Origin: Pseudoalteromonas sp. MEBiC 03607
Lineage (GTDB): Bacteria > Pseudomonadota > Gammaproteobacteria > Enterobacterales > Alteromonadaceae
NCBI RefSeq assembly: GCF_004792295.1
Contig: NZ_SRRY01000001.1
Coordinates: 3,479,501 to 3,543,500 of the forward strand
Reading direction: 5' to 3'
DNA: 64,000 nucleotides
This document shows positions 17,435 through 27,045 of the stretch, piece by piece (position 1 is the stretch's first letter; each line of letters starts with the position of its first letter). Made by a program: the position numbers and the translations under genes. The notes below the pieces were generated by a model. That model worked only from the letters and a program-made list of their open reading frames with translations, searched no databases and was not told where the DNA came from.

Positions 17435-20038
17435 TTAAGGCAAAGCAGTAGGCTTTGCCTTAAATTTTTGGAACAACCAACTAAGTGCAACTAACGACAA
17501 GCCTAAGCCGATAAACGAAATAGCACGCAATAATCCGGTTAAGTTTGCCATATCTATCAGAAACACTTTTAATACCACCAGCGCTAATAAACCAAGACCT
17601 AGCTTTTGTAAAACCGTAATAGTTTTTAACTGCCCCGCCACGACCACCAAAGCACCAATAATAAGCCAAACTAAAGAGTAGCTATACAGCTCTGCATCTG
17701 AGGTCGGTAAAGCAAGATTTATATACTCTCCTTGCCAGTTGTGGCGAATTTCCGCATTGATATATAAAACACTCATCACACCTGCAAGTGCACTAAAAAA
17801 CTTATGCAAAAAGCGCTGAGATTTTGTCAGCTGGCTTGCCCAAATTGCAATGATGGCTGGAACTAACCAAAGTAATAGTAGCCAATTAATAATCGGCCAA
17901 CTGCCAATATTTATCGGCTCAAAAAACGGATTTACAGCGGTAAAGCTTTTCAGAACTAACAATCCGCTTAATGCTAATAACGCAAAACCTGCCACTTGAT
18001 AGAGCTTAGCTAATTGCGCAGTAAAACGTGAACGCAGTAAATAAACACAACCCAATATACCCCAGTTACAGGTTAATAAAATATGCTCATACACAGACAA
18101 GTTCTCAAAGTCAGGATAGTGCCCCACTAACTGATAGCTCGTCTCTGTGGTAATGAATAAAGCGATACAATGAAGCGTAGCACCTTCTAGCCACACCCGA
18201 ACAGATTGCTGCTGCCAGTGTCTTGCTGCCAAGTAAAATAAGCAAGCAGACACAGGGTAAACAACTAAACTCCAGTGCACACCAAGTAATAGCGCATCAC
18301 TGTAATCAGCTGACCAAGGTGCAAAGCTTAACCTAACTAGTAAAGCGCCAACTAAACCTTTTAGCGGCCAAGTAGGTATGCTGAGTGACTGTTTATTGAC
18401 ATAAAAACTGATCAACAACACCTGCGCAGCAAGCGCTAAGGTTAAGCTACTCCCTTCAAGAAGCATGGTTAACGCCAAACTAATATTGGCATTACCGCCA
18501 AGCCAGTAACTAAATACCTGCATTGGATTCGTGCTATTAATTGATAACTTAAATAACCAAGCAGACAGTGCCAGTAATACAAAGCACCAAACCGGGTATG
18601 CCGTCATTAAGGCATGATCAGGAGTGATGACATATAAGCAACTAATAATCACAAAGCTTGAAAGTGAAGCGAGTAAGGTAAAGCCAAAGCGTTTAGGGTA
18701 TTTACGACCAAACAAAAAACCATAACCAGCAAACAAAGCAATAAAAAACAGCCCTGCTCCGTAATTTTGTCTAAAAACAAAAAGCTGCTCAGAGTAATCA
18801 ACAGCATTGTATTGCCCTGTTAGCAAACACACCACACTCACTACAGCAATTATCAGCCAGTGATCCCATGCACTGTTTTTTAATACCAAAAACAACAGTA
18901 AAGCCACTAACGACAACATACTAAGCTGCCAAGTAAGCAGATCATTATGACTAATGAGTAAAAGATAAAGTGGCATGACAACTGCTAATAACAGAGGGTT
19001 GTCGGGCAGTTGTTTCAGAAGTGTTTTAAAGCGGTGTGGGCGGTATTCAACTTGTTTAATACTTAGCCCTAAACGTGGAATTGCAATTAACAATACAATG
19101 CTAAACAGCGCATAAAGGTTAATAAACCAGTGTAGGTTTTTAGTTGCACTCATTGCAACTAAGCAATACCAGCCTAAATGCCCCGCCCATAACAAATACC
19201 ACAGCCAATGCCGTTTTACGTAATGTGCGACTAGCGAAGCTGATACACTGACAAAAGCAACATAAGTAAGGAGTGCAATAAAGTCATTACTCCCAGTATC
19301 TACCCATAAAGGCACACTGTAAGCGCCAATAATACCAATTACAGCCAGCACGGGGCCAAAACGTAATGCCATCCAACTTGCAGCCAAAGAAACCAAGGTT
19401 AAAATGCTAAATGCTGGTAAGGCTTGTAGTAAGCCGTAATGACTGTAGGCCAGCAAGGTCAATGCAAACAAACTAATAAAGCCGCCACTTGCCAGCGCCG
19501 CGGGAATATAGTTGCTAAATCCTTCAAAGGTAATACCTTTACGATGTAAAACCTCAGCTGTAACAATTAAACTCAGGCCAAAAATAGCGCCAAGTATGAG
19601 TCGCATGGTTTCGGATAATAAACCGGCTTCAAGTGAATAGCGGGCCAAAAAGATACCACCAAAGGCAAGTGCAACCGCTCCTACCCAAGTTAGCCAATTG
19701 GCTTTGATTTGTGTAACTAGTTGGCTAACTAGCGGATTAAAAGTTGCAGGCTTGGGTTTCGTTTGCTGTGGCTTTTTAGCCATTGCCTCAGTTGGCTTAT
19801 TGATGGCTTCAGGCTTTGGTTCTCGTTTTGCAGCGTCGGTCAGATCTTCGTTTAAATTATCAAACGAATTTACAATAGTTGCTTGTGAATTATGGATATA
19901 GGTCGCGTTAAGTTCTACTCGAAGAGCAGCTACTTCACGCTTCAAACTAGAGAGTTGAAAAAAGGCAATAATGCCAGCAATTGAGCCACCTACAACAACT
20001 AGTGCTAGTAATACTAGTAACGCAATACCGTCGTCCAT
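17435..20038 (-). CDS. DUF2339 polytopic membrane protein
   Basis: An 867-residue inner-membrane protein with more than 20 hydrophobic helices. The N-terminus has one helix (IALLVLLALVVVGGSIAGIIAFF), a coiled-coil-prone segment, and a Lys/Pro-rich linker before the conserved block NWLTWVGAVALAFGGIFLARYSLEAGLL that marks DUF2339. The start at 20038 is chosen because GGAG lies 5 nt upstream; the frame extends 12 codons further. Function is unknown. It converges on crbS with a 19-nt gap, and its 3' codons form part of a hairpin that probably terminates crbS. Confidence 0.8.
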   Translation of the reverse strand: MDDGIALLVLLALVVVGGSIAGIIAFFQLSSLKREVAALRVELNATYIHNSQATIVNSFDNLNEDLTDAAKREPKPEAINKPTEAMAKKPQQTKPKPATFNPLVSQLVTQIKANWLTWVGAVALAFGGIFLARYSLEAGLLSETMRLILGAIFGLSLIVTAEVLHRKGITFEGFSNYIPAALASGGFISLFALTLLAYSHYGLLQALPAFSILTLVSLAASWMALRFGPVLAVIGIIGAYSVPLWVDTGSNDFIALLTYVAFVSVSASLVAHYVKRHWLWYLLWAGHLGWYCLVAMSATKNLHWFINLYALFSIVLLIAIPRLGLSIKQVEYRPHRFKTLLKQLPDNPLLLAVVMPLYLLLISHNDLLTWQLSMLSLVALLLFLVLKNSAWDHWLIIAVVSVVCLLTGQYNAVDYSEQLFVFRQNYGAGLFFIALFAGYGFLFGRKYPKRFGFTLLASLSSFVIISCLYVITPDHALMTAYPVWCFVLLALSAWLFKLSINSTNPMQVFSYWLGGNANISLALTMLLEGSSLTLALAAQVLLISFYVNKQSLSIPTWPLKGLVGALLVRLSFAPWSADYSDALLLGVHWSLVVYPVSACLFYLAARHWQQQSVRVWLEGATLHCIALFITTETSYQLVGHYPDFENLSVYEHILLTCNWGILGCVYLLRSRFTAQLAKLYQVAGFALLALSGLLVLKSFTAVNPFFEPINIGSWPIINWLLLLWLVPAIIAIWASQLTKSQRFLHKFFSALAGVMSVLYINAEIRHNWQGEYINLALPTSDAELYSYSLVWLIIGALVVVAGQLKTITVLQKLGLGLLALVVLKVFLIDMANLTGLLRAISFIGLGLSLVALSWLFQKFKAKPTALP
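17437..17471 (+). terminator. Terminator of crbS inside the 3' end of the DUF2339 gene
   Basis: The AAGGCAAAGC / GCTTTGCCTT stem is followed by AAATTTTT on the plus strand. It overlaps the last codons of the convergent gene. Confidence 0.7.
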
Positions 20039-20143
20039 ACTCACTCCATGTGTACGCTTTAAACAAAAAAGCAAAAACCTTAATTGTTTATATAATAAAC
20101 ACTTAGCAAGAGTAAAGAAACAACGATATTGCGTTCAAGCCAA

Positions 20144-21505
20144 TTAAGACTGCTCAGTCACCGTTCGCTCTAAGGTCATTTTGTAACCTGAATCAGTGGT
20201 TTCATCATGTTCAATCACCAAGATATAGTTACCTTCTTCGGTAAAATCCATGTCGCTTTGTTGCAATAGCACAATCTGCTGGCCGTTGTCTTCAAACACC
20301 ACATAGGTTGTATAAACTTCGTTATCAACCACCTGCTTTTTTTGGTCGTATTGATCTAAACCTTCAACGACATTACTAGTATCATCAACGGTTTCACCAT
20401 TGAGAGTGAAATACACATCGACTTCGTCAATCTGTTGCCCTGCATAGTTATCAATTAAATTAACCACAGTAACTGTGTGGCTATAGCTGCTAGGTGTTAG
20501 GTTTTCTTCAATGGTCATCATACGAGGGCCGTAGTCTTTGTCATTGTAGAATAGGCCAACCGCACTTTGCTCACGCTCTAATGTCATTAAGAAGTTATCA
20601 ACAATCTTGTCGCCAGCCTCATCTAACATGGCTACGCTGTAACTATTTGGTGACATACTCATGTATTCAGAGTAACTATCGTTGCTTACAACTTCGGTAT
20701 TGGTAGACGTTGTTCCTCTGGTTACTTTAAATTGGGTTTGTGTGTAATCATCAATAGTATTAATAAATCGCAACTGGCCTTGTGCGTCTTGGTGGTTTAG
20801 TTGAGTCACCGAGCTACTTGCCGTCACTACATCAAGGGTAATGCCGTCTTCTTCTGTTGCATAACTTGGGCGGATCATCGCCATGTAAGTTGCTTCATCA
20901 TTAAAATACAATTTTGGTGATTCAAAAATCACATCAGTGCTACCACTAGCAGTGACATAAATAGTGTAATAACCTTCCTCAAGCGTAGATAGTTCTGGCT
21001 CTACAAGGTACTGCGAAGTCATCAGTAACTCAGCGGTATCAAATAACCCGTCATCAGTGGCAATGTAAACGTCGTAAATATTGTCTTCGCCGACGATATT
21101 AAAAAAGCCAACATTAAACTCATCTTCATCGCTTGAAGATGGCACACTTAGCTCAGTGAATGTTGGCTCAGCAAAATCACCATTCATTACTAGCAACTGG
21201 GTTTGATCGTCTTTAATTTTAATGGTTTCTTCATCAATAGTGATATAGCTATCGTTGACATCAACATACTGAAAACTCAGCTCATACTCACCCGAGCTGT
21301 AATTATGGCGGGTTGATACATCACCAAAATCTGCGCCCGAACGTTCAGTGTCATCAACAAATAAACGTGTATAGGGGCTATTATAAGAGCCATTGTACAG
21401 TTGCACATAGCCGCTGTTGCTATTGCTGCTGTCGTCACTAGAACAGGCAGCCAGCACCGAAAGCAAACTTGTGGCAACAATTGTTTTAAGCAGAGTACTT
21501 TTCAT
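20144..21505 (-). CDS. DUF4397-domain lipoprotein
   Basis: A 453-residue secreted lipoprotein. A signal peptide with lipobox VLAAC lies at residues 16-20 and is followed by a Ser/Asp/Asn-rich linker (SSDDSSNSNSG). Then come the DUF4397 pattern VQLYNGSYNSPYTRLFVDDTE and beta-rich, strongly acidic Ig-like segments (FNVGFFNIVGEDNIYDVYIA and LRFINTIDDYTQTQFKV). It is probably anchored at the outer membrane; the function is unknown. It is monocistronic between DUF2339 and purU, and its 331-nt upstream spacer contains no other gene. Confidence 0.75.
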   Translation of the reverse strand: MKSTLLKTIVATSLLSVLAACSSDDSSNSNSGYVQLYNGSYNSPYTRLFVDDTERSGADFGDVSTRHNYSSGEYELSFQYVDVNDSYITIDEETIKIKDDQTQLLVMNGDFAEPTFTELSVPSSSDEDEFNVGFFNIVGEDNIYDVYIATDDGLFDTAELLMTSQYLVEPELSTLEEGYYTIYVTASGSTDVIFESPKLYFNDEATYMAMIRPSYATEEDGITLDVVTASSSVTQLNHQDAQGQLRFINTIDDYTQTQFKVTRGTTSTNTEVVSNDSYSEYMSMSPNSYSVAMLDEAGDKIVDNFLMTLEREQSAVGLFYNDKDYGPRMMTIEENLTPSSYSHTVTVVNLIDNYAGQQIDEVDVYFTLNGETVDDTSNVVEGLDQYDQKKQVVDNEVYTTYVVFEDNGQQIVLLQQSDMDFTEEGNYILVIEHDETTDSGYKMTLERTVTEQS

Positions 21506-21836
21506 GAAGTTTATTCCTTATTGTTTGTAATAATCTACTTTGACTCAACCAAAGCAATAAAATTCTATGTTTTACAAACGATTACCTTCACTTACAGTTA
21601 CTTACGTTAAGGTTAAAAAGTGTAGAAAAAGGTATAGAAAGGCACTCAATTAATCATAATTATGGACAGAAAATCACATTTATAGTGAAAGCAGCTTACT
21701 TTTACACGAAAAGTAAATAATGATTACATTTTGTAAGGTTAGACAATGAAGTCAGATAAATTATTAGATAGTTCAATTTGCGCTATGCAGCGCTAAAAAA
21801 TTAGCAAATAATGAGGCTCACACAAACGGGATTAGA
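21506..21836. other. Divergent spacer between the DUF4397 lipoprotein gene and purU
   Basis: AT-rich with no coding frame that has start signals. A small inverted repeat ACTTTTACACGAAAAGT lies near 21699-21715, and GCGCTATGCAGCGC lies at 21780-21793. Both promoters must be here; no recognisable operator was found. Confidence 0.5.
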
Positions 21837-22676
21837 ATGAGGACTATGAACACGATTTTAACCACACAATGCGATGATGATGTTGGTCTAATTGCCAAGA
21901 TCACCGGTCTTTGTCATCAGCATAATTTAAACATTACACGTAATAACGAATTTGTAGATAAAGACGCTAAACGCTTTTTTATGCGTACAGAGTTAAGCGG
22001 CGTTATTTCAGATGATTTTTTACCAAGCCTTGCTGAGCTACTTCCTGATGGCGCAGAGCTTGCCCTGCACAGCAGTGAAAAAACCAAAGTGGTATTACTG
22101 GCCACCAAAGAAGCACATTGTTTAGGTGGTGTATTACTAAAGCAATTCGAAAAAGCATTAAACATCGAAGTACTGGCTGTGATAGCCAACTATGCAGACT
22201 TAGCTCCTCTGGCTGCAGGCTTTGGCGTGCCGTTTCATGTAGTATCGCACGAAGGTTTAAGCCGTGCTGAGCATGATCAACAAGTGGGTGATTTAATTGC
22301 CAGCTATCAGCCTGACATTATCGGCCTTGCTAAATATATGCGTATTTTAAGCCCTGAATTTGTGGCGCGCTTTGAAGGTAAGATTATTAATATTCACCAT
22401 TCGTTTTTGCCTGCCTTTATTGGTGCGAAGCCTTACCATCAGGCATTTGAGCGCGGTGTAAAAATAATTGGTGCGACCGCTCACTTTGTTAATAACGAGC
22501 TTGATGAAGGGCCGATTATTTTACAAGATGTGACACATGTTAGCCATGCGGATACCGCTGAGATGATGGCAAAAATGGGGAAAGATGTTGAGAAAACGGT
22601 GTTTTGCAAAGCGCTGCAACTCGCGTCTGAACATAAACTGTTTATCAATGGAAATCGAACCGTGGTGTTCGCTTAA
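21837..22676 (+). CDS. purU: Formyltetrahydrofolate deformylase
   Basis: A 279-residue enzyme hydrolysing 10-formyltetrahydrofolate to formate and tetrahydrofolate, supplying formate for PurT and balancing one-carbon pools. The N-terminal ACT domain (about 1-85) includes DDVGLIAKITGLCHQHNLNI and RFFMRTELSG. The formyltransferase domain contains VVLLATKEAHCLGGVLL, LAKYMRILSPEFV, INIHHSFLPAFIGAKPY (catalytic His in the HHSFLP motif) and GATAHFVNNELDEGPII. The length equals E. coli PurU (280). A second ATG at 21846 is possible. A hairpin terminator follows the stop. Confidence 0.95.
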   Translation: MRTMNTILTTQCDDDVGLIAKITGLCHQHNLNITRNNEFVDKDAKRFFMRTELSGVISDDFLPSLAELLPDGAELALHSSEKTKVVLLATKEAHCLGGVLLKQFEKALNIEVLAVIANYADLAPLAAGFGVPFHVVSHEGLSRAEHDQQVGDLIASYQPDIIGLAKYMRILSPEFVARFEGKIINIHHSFLPAFIGAKPYHQAFERGVKIIGATAHFVNNELDEGPIILQDVTHVSHADTAEMMAKMGKDVEKTVFCKALQLASEHKLFINGNRTVVFA

Positions 22677-22686
22677 GCAATAAAAT

Positions 22687-22712
22687 GAAGAGGCTGTATG
22701 GCCTCTTTATTG
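22687..22712 (+). terminator. Terminator between purU and crbR
   Basis: The stem AGAGGC / GCCTCT (22689-22694 and 22701-22706) is followed by a T-rich run on the plus strand, in the 52-nt convergent gap. Confidence 0.7.
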
Positions 22713-22728
22713 TTGTTATTATCTTTTG

Positions 22729-23379
22729 TTATGCCGACTCAATAGGCTCTAGTTGTAATTTAGAGGCAATTAATACCGCTTGAGTACGGTTATACACACC
22801 TAGCTTTCTAAAAATTGCTGTAATGTGTGCTTTCACTGTCGCTTCAGAAATGTGTAACTCGTAAGCAATCTGTTTGTTTAACAAGCCTTCGTGTAAGTAT
22901 TGTAAAACTTTATATTGCTGTGGCGTAAGCGATGCAACTTGAGCGGCAATTTCTTTATCTTCGCCATCAACATCAGAGACTTTATCTTTTAATTCTGATG
23001 GTAGCCACACATCCCCCTCAAGAATGTGGTTGATTGCCATGGCAATATCATCTGACGATGATGATTTTGGAATGAATCCCATTGCACCATAGGCCATTAC
23101 TTTAGAGACAACGTTAATATCTTCGCTGCCAGAAACAACAGCAATTGGTAAGCTAGGATAATCTTCGCGAATGCGAATAAGGCCGTATAAATCGCCATTG
23201 CCTGGCATGTGAAGGTCTAGTAGTAAGATATCAAGATCTTCTTGTTCGTTTAACACCTGTAAAGTGGTCTCAAAGTTTTCCGATTCAAACACTTCTAAAT
23301 CAGCGAACTTAGCACTTAATGCCCCTTTCAGCGCTTCACGAAATAACGGATGATCGTCCGCTATTAAAAACTGACTCAT
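22729..23379 (-). CDS. crbR: LuxR-type response regulator, CrbR-like
   Basis: A 216-residue NarL/FixJ-family regulator. The receiver has acidic residues in LIADDHPLF, phospho-acceptor Asp55 in ILLLDLHMPGNG and Lys in FIPKSSSSDDI. The LuxR helix-turn-helix covers about 148-205 (LTPQQYKVLQYLHEGLLNKQIAYELHISEATVKAHI). It lies immediately downstream of acs on the same strand with a CrbS-like kinase in the same region, the arrangement expected for the CrbS/R regulators of acetate metabolism. It should activate acs when acetate is available. The assignment rests on architecture and context, not on a search. Confidence 0.8.
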   Translation of the reverse strand: MSQFLIADDHPLFREALKGALSAKFADLEVFESENFETTLQVLNEQEDLDILLLDLHMPGNGDLYGLIRIREDYPSLPIAVVSGSEDINVVSKVMAYGAMGFIPKSSSSDDIAMAINHILEGDVWLPSELKDKVSDVDGEDKEIAAQVASLTPQQYKVLQYLHEGLLNKQIAYELHISEATVKAHITAIFRKLGVYNRTQAVLIASKLQLEPIESA

Positions 23380-23397
23380 GGTTCACTCCTAATAAAT

Positions 23398-23430
23398 TCG
23401 GCTGACACCTATTTCTAAGTGACAGCCGAT
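23398..23430 (-). other. Hairpin in the acs-crbR gap
   Basis: An imperfect inverted repeat with TCGGCTG / CAGCCGA ends occupies the 96-nt gap just before the crbR ribosome site (AGGAG). No T run follows. It could be a processing site or weak attenuator between acs and its regulator. Confidence 0.4.
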
Positions 23431-23475
23431 ATACTACGTTTAGAATCAACTTCTAATCAAGTTTTTAACGTGATT

Positions 23476-25416
23476 TTAACGATTTAATCGGTTTTCGATT
23501 AGTTCATCTACCACACTTGGATCGGCAAGAGTTGATGTATCACCTAGCTGTTGATGCTCATTTGCCGCAATTTTACGTAAAATTCGACGCATGATCTTAC
23601 CAGAACGTGTTTTCGGTAGACCCGGAGACCATTGGATCATATCTGGTGAAGCAATTGGGCTTAGTTCTTTACGAACCCAGTTACGCACTTCTTTTGTTAG
23701 TTCATCGCTCACTACAACACCCTCATTTGGTGTGATGTAAACATAAATGCCCTGACCCTTAATGTCATGCGGATAACCAACTACAGCAGCTTCTGCTACA
23801 GCTTCGTGAGCAACCAATGCACTTTCAATTTCTGCCGTACCTAGGCGGTGGCCTGATACATTAAGTACATCGTCCACACGGCCAGTGATCCAGTAGTAAC
23901 CATCTTCATCACGGCGACAACCATCACCGGTGAAATACACACCAGGGTAAGCTGAGAAATAGGTTTGTTCAAAGCGTTCATGGTCACCATAAACTGTACG
24001 AGCTTGTGACGGCCAGCTATCTAAAATAACAAGGTTGCCATCAACCGCACCTTCTAATGTATTACCTTCAGCATCAAAAAGTGCCGGTGCAATACCAAAG
24101 AAAGGACGAGTTGCTGAACCTGGTTTCATATCTGTCGCACCTGGTAACGGTGTGATCATGATGCCACCAGTTTCTGTTTGCCACCACGTATCTACAATTG
24201 GGCAGTTTTCGTTACCAATGTGCTCGTAATACCAAGCCCACGCTTCAGGGTTAATCGGCTCACCCACTGAACCCATGATACGTAAACTATTACGTGTTGA
24301 GGTAGCTGTTGGCTCATCACCTTTCGCCATTAAAGCACGGATAGCTGTTGGTGCAGTGTAAAGGATAGTCACGTTGTGCTTATCAATCACTTCACCCATA
24401 CGACCCGCCGTTGGATACGTTGGTACACCTTCAAAAACCACTTGCGTACAACCGTTTACTAATGGCCCATAGGCAATGTAGCTGTGCCCTGTGATCCAGC
24501 CCACATCAGCGCTACACCAGAAGATATCGTCTTCTTTTAGGTCAAACACGTATTCATGTGTCATTGATGCATAAACGAGGTAACCACCGGTAGTATGAAC
24601 CACCCCTTTTGGTTGGCCTGTTGAGCCAGAGGTATAAAGAATGAAAAGCGGATCTTCTGCATTCATTGGCTCTGGTTCACACTCAGCAGGTAGGTCAGCG
24701 ACAAGTTCATGCCACCAAACATCGTGGCTATTCCACTCAACTTCGCCACCGGTTAACTGATGCACAATAACGTGTTCAACCGTAGTTACTGAGTCTTGTG
24801 ATACCGCTTCATCAACATTTGCTTTAAGTGGTACACAGTTGCCAGCACGGCGACCTTCGTCTGAAGTAATTACCACTTTAGCGCCTGAGTCATTAATTCG
24901 GTCAGCAATCGCTGATGGAGAGAAACCACCAAATACCACAGAATGAATCGCACCAATACGCGCACATGCTTGCATAGCGTAAATAGCTTGCGGTGTCATA
25001 GGCATGTAAATAGCAACGCGATCACCTTTTGATACGCCTAACTTTTTAAGGCCATTTGCCAATTTTGCTACTTCGTCGTGAAGTTGTTGGTAGCTGATAT
25101 TTTCGCTGTGTTCAGGGTTGTCACCTTCCCAAATAAGGGCTGTTTTATCTGCTTTAGTAGCAAGGTGGCGGTCAATACAGTTATATGAAGCGTTAAGTTG
25201 GCCGTCTTCATACCAGCGGATGCTGATGTGGCCTTTGTCGAATGAGGTGTTCTTTACTTTATTATAAGGAGTTGACCAATCAAGGCGTTTACCGTGCTCT
25301 CGCCAAAATCCTTCAGGGTCATCGATAGATTGCTTATACATTGTATTATATTTATCGTTATCAACTAATGCTGCATTCTTGATATGCGCTGGTACTGGAT
25401 AGATACTTTCTGACAT
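23476..25416 (-). CDS. acs: Acetyl-CoA synthetase
   Basis: A 646-residue AMP-forming enzyme converting acetate, ATP and CoA to acetyl-CoA for acetate scavenging. The start at 25416 is chosen from [12 protein letters not shown], the family N-terminus, with GGAG 9 nt upstream; the frame runs on to 25467. Motifs are [19 protein letters not shown] (P-loop-like A3), [10 protein letters not shown] (A5), [24 protein letters not shown] (A7-A8) and the acetylatable lysine in [15 protein letters not shown] near the C-terminus. crbR follows 96 nt downstream. The spacer in front of it, shared with the divergent porin, carries repeated GTCTAATA-type motifs likely to be the regulator's sites. Confidence 0.97.
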   Translation of the reverse strand: MSESIYPVPAHIKNAALVDNDKYNTMYKQSIDDPEGFWREHGKRLDWSTPYNKVKNTSFDKGHISIRWYEDGQLNASYNCIDRHLATKADKTALIWEGDNPEHSENISYQQLHDEVAKLANGLKKLGVSKGDRVAIYMPMTPQAIYAMQACARIGAIHSVVFGGFSPSAIADRINDSGAKVVITSDEGRRAGNCVPLKANVDEAVSQDSVTTVEHVIVHQLTGGEVEWNSHDVWWHELVADLPAECEPEPMNAEDPLFILYTSGSTGQPKGVVHTTGGYLVYASMTHEYVFDLKEDDIFWCSADVGWITGHSYIAYGPLVNGCTQVVFEGVPTYPTAGRMGEVIDKHNVTILYTAPTAIRALMAKGDEPTATSTRNSLRIMGSVGEPINPEAWAWYYEHIGNENCPIVDTWWQTETGGIMITPLPGATDMKPGSATRPFFGIAPALFDAEGNTLEGAVDGNLVILDSWPSQARTVYGDHERFEQTYFSAYPGVYFTGDGCRRDEDGYYWITGRVDDVLNVSGHRLGTAEIESALVAHEAVAEAAVVGYPHDIKGQGIYVYITPNEGVVVSDELTKEVRNWVRKELSPIASPDMIQWSPGLPKTRSGKIMRRILRKIAANEHQQLGDTSTLADPSVVDELIENRLNR

Positions 25417-25698
25417 TGTTGTCGTCTCCATTTTAATTACTTGCCTTCGGCCTGCCTCAAGGATCACTCAGCAAAGCCCCTGAAAGTATTAGACCTTAGT
25501 TGTATATCTTGTCATTTCACAAAAAACTTCGAAATCGCCTTCTATAATCTAGTCCAATGTTCGCAGGTAAGCGATTTTGAGTCGCTTACCACCTTAGTCT
25601 AATAGACCAATAGATAATTGAGAGAAGTCATTTCTTAAACAACAGTGATACAACAACATTAATGCAATCAACAAGTAGCTTCGACAGGAATACACATT
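25417..25698. promoter_or_regulatory. Divergent acs / porin promoter region with GTCTAATA-type motifs
   Basis: The 282-nt spacer contains TATTAGACCTTAG (25488-25500), CTAGTCCAATG (25549-25559) and TTAGTCTAATAGACC (25594-25608), the last including the palindrome GTCTA-A-TAGAC. The core TTAGTCTAATA also lies in the symporter/crbS spacer. These are candidate CrbR sites; the link is inferred from position only. Confidence 0.5.
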
Positions 25699-26865
25699 AT
25701 GACAACAACAAAAGTAACCGCATTAAAAACACTGACAGCTTCGGCTGTTTTATGTGCACTTGCAGGTACCGCTAACGCTGCAACCATTGGTAACACCGAC
25801 GTTTCTTATGGTGGCTATGTAAAACTAGATGCGATGTGGAGTGATTACTCTGCAGGTGTACCAGCCGGTGGCAGCATTGGCCGTGACTTCTATGTCCCAA
25901 GTACGACCCCCGTGGGCGCAGACAGCGACAGTGATGCTGTCTTTGATATGCATGCTCGCCAGTCTCGATTTAGCCTAGGCACAGCAACTAAATTAGATGA
26001 TGGGAAAACAATTAAAACCAAAATAGAAATCGATTTCCTTGCTTCTGCACCAGGTGGAAATGAGCGTGTTACAAACTCTTATGCACCGCGTATACGCCAA
26101 GCATTTGTAACTTATGATGGATGGTTATTTGGTCAAGCTTGGTCAAACTTCCAAAACGTTGGTGCCCTTCCTGAAACCTTAGACTTTGTTGGCCCAGCAG
26201 AAGGTACTGTGTTTGCTCGCCAAGCACAAATTCGCTATACAACAGGTAACTGGTCATTCTCTGTTGAAAACCCAGAAAGCACAGTCACTGTAGGTGGTGC
26301 TCGTGTGGCGACTGATGATGCTTCAATGCCTGACTTTACAGCACGTTATGCCCATAAGGCTGATTGGGGTGAGCTTGTTGTAACAGGTCTGGCACGCCAG
26401 CTTACTTATAAACAAAATGGCATTGATGCGGATACATCATCGTTTGGTATCAGCGCATCAGGTAAAGTAAATTTTGGTGAAAATAATCTTAAATTTATGC
26501 TTACACAAGGTTCTGGTTTAGGCCGCTATGTTGGTTTAAATGTTGCTCATGGTGCGGTACTTGATGGCGATGATCTAGATGCGATTGATTCAACATCTGG
26601 CTTTATTGCTTATCAACAAAACTGGAGCAGCCAATGGCGCTCAACCTTCCTGTATTCATTCTTCTCTGCTGATAACAATACCGACTTATTAGCTATGTCT
26701 ATTGACCCAACAAAGACAAGCCAAAGCTTTAGCGCTAACCTATTGTATTCACCAGTTAAAAAATTGACTTTTGGGGTTGAATTCAAACATGCAGAGCGTG
26801 AGCTTGAAAGTGGCACTGATGGCGATATGGATCGTCTGCAATTTTCTGCAAAATACGTGTTTTAA
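25699..26865 (+). CDS. DcaP-like outer-membrane porin
   Basis: A 388-residue outer-membrane beta-barrel. A cleavable signal (ending TANAATIG) is followed by VSYGGYVKLDAMWSDYSAG, HARQSRFSLGTATKLDDGKTIKTKIEIDF, PRIRQAFVTYDGWLFGQAWSNF and LPETLDFVGPAEGTVFARQAQIRY, all typical of DcaP-like porins for dicarboxylates and other small organic acids. The last residue is Phe (LQFSAKYVF). AGGA lies upstream of the ATG. It shares its promoter region with acs, so it may take part in organic-acid uptake under the same control; that is inferred. A strong terminator follows. Confidence 0.8.
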   Translation: MTTTKVTALKTLTASAVLCALAGTANAATIGNTDVSYGGYVKLDAMWSDYSAGVPAGGSIGRDFYVPSTTPVGADSDSDAVFDMHARQSRFSLGTATKLDDGKTIKTKIEIDFLASAPGGNERVTNSYAPRIRQAFVTYDGWLFGQAWSNFQNVGALPETLDFVGPAEGTVFARQAQIRYTTGNWSFSVENPESTVTVGGARVATDDASMPDFTARYAHKADWGELVVTGLARQLTYKQNGIDADTSSFGISASGKVNFGENNLKFMLTQGSGLGRYVGLNVAHGAVLDGDDLDAIDSTSGFIAYQQNWSSQWRSTFLYSFFSADNNTDLLAMSIDPTKTSQSFSANLLYSPVKKLTFGVEFKHAERELESGTDGDMDRLQFSAKYVF

Positions 26866-26883
26866 AATTAAAAGTTTTACTTC

Positions 26884-26911
26884 CTGAAGCGGCTTCGGCC
26901 GCTTTTTTTTA
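26884..26911 (+). terminator. Rho-independent terminator of the DcaP-like porin gene
   Basis: The stem AAGCGGC / GCCGCTT with a TTCG tetraloop (26887-26904) is followed by a T run. Confidence 0.9.
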
Positions 26912-26976
26912 TCAAGCGTTTGGATTCTCCTGCGTTGCATTTTTAAAAACATTTCAAGTCCTACAAAAACTTAATT

Positions 26977-26995
26977 GCAAATCGTTCTCATTTAG
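26977..26995. promoter_or_regulatory. Candidate Fur box before the TonB-dependent receptor gene
   Basis: The segment GCAAATCGTTCTCATTTAG, read on the minus strand, matches the 19-bp Fur consensus GATAATGATAATCATTATC at about 11 of 19 positions. It lies 51 nt before the receptor's ATG, where iron-dependent repression would act. Confidence 0.4.
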
Positions 26996-27045
26996 TTTAG
27001 ATTACGCGTTAATTTCATTATTAATTGAACTAATTGGAACTTTGC

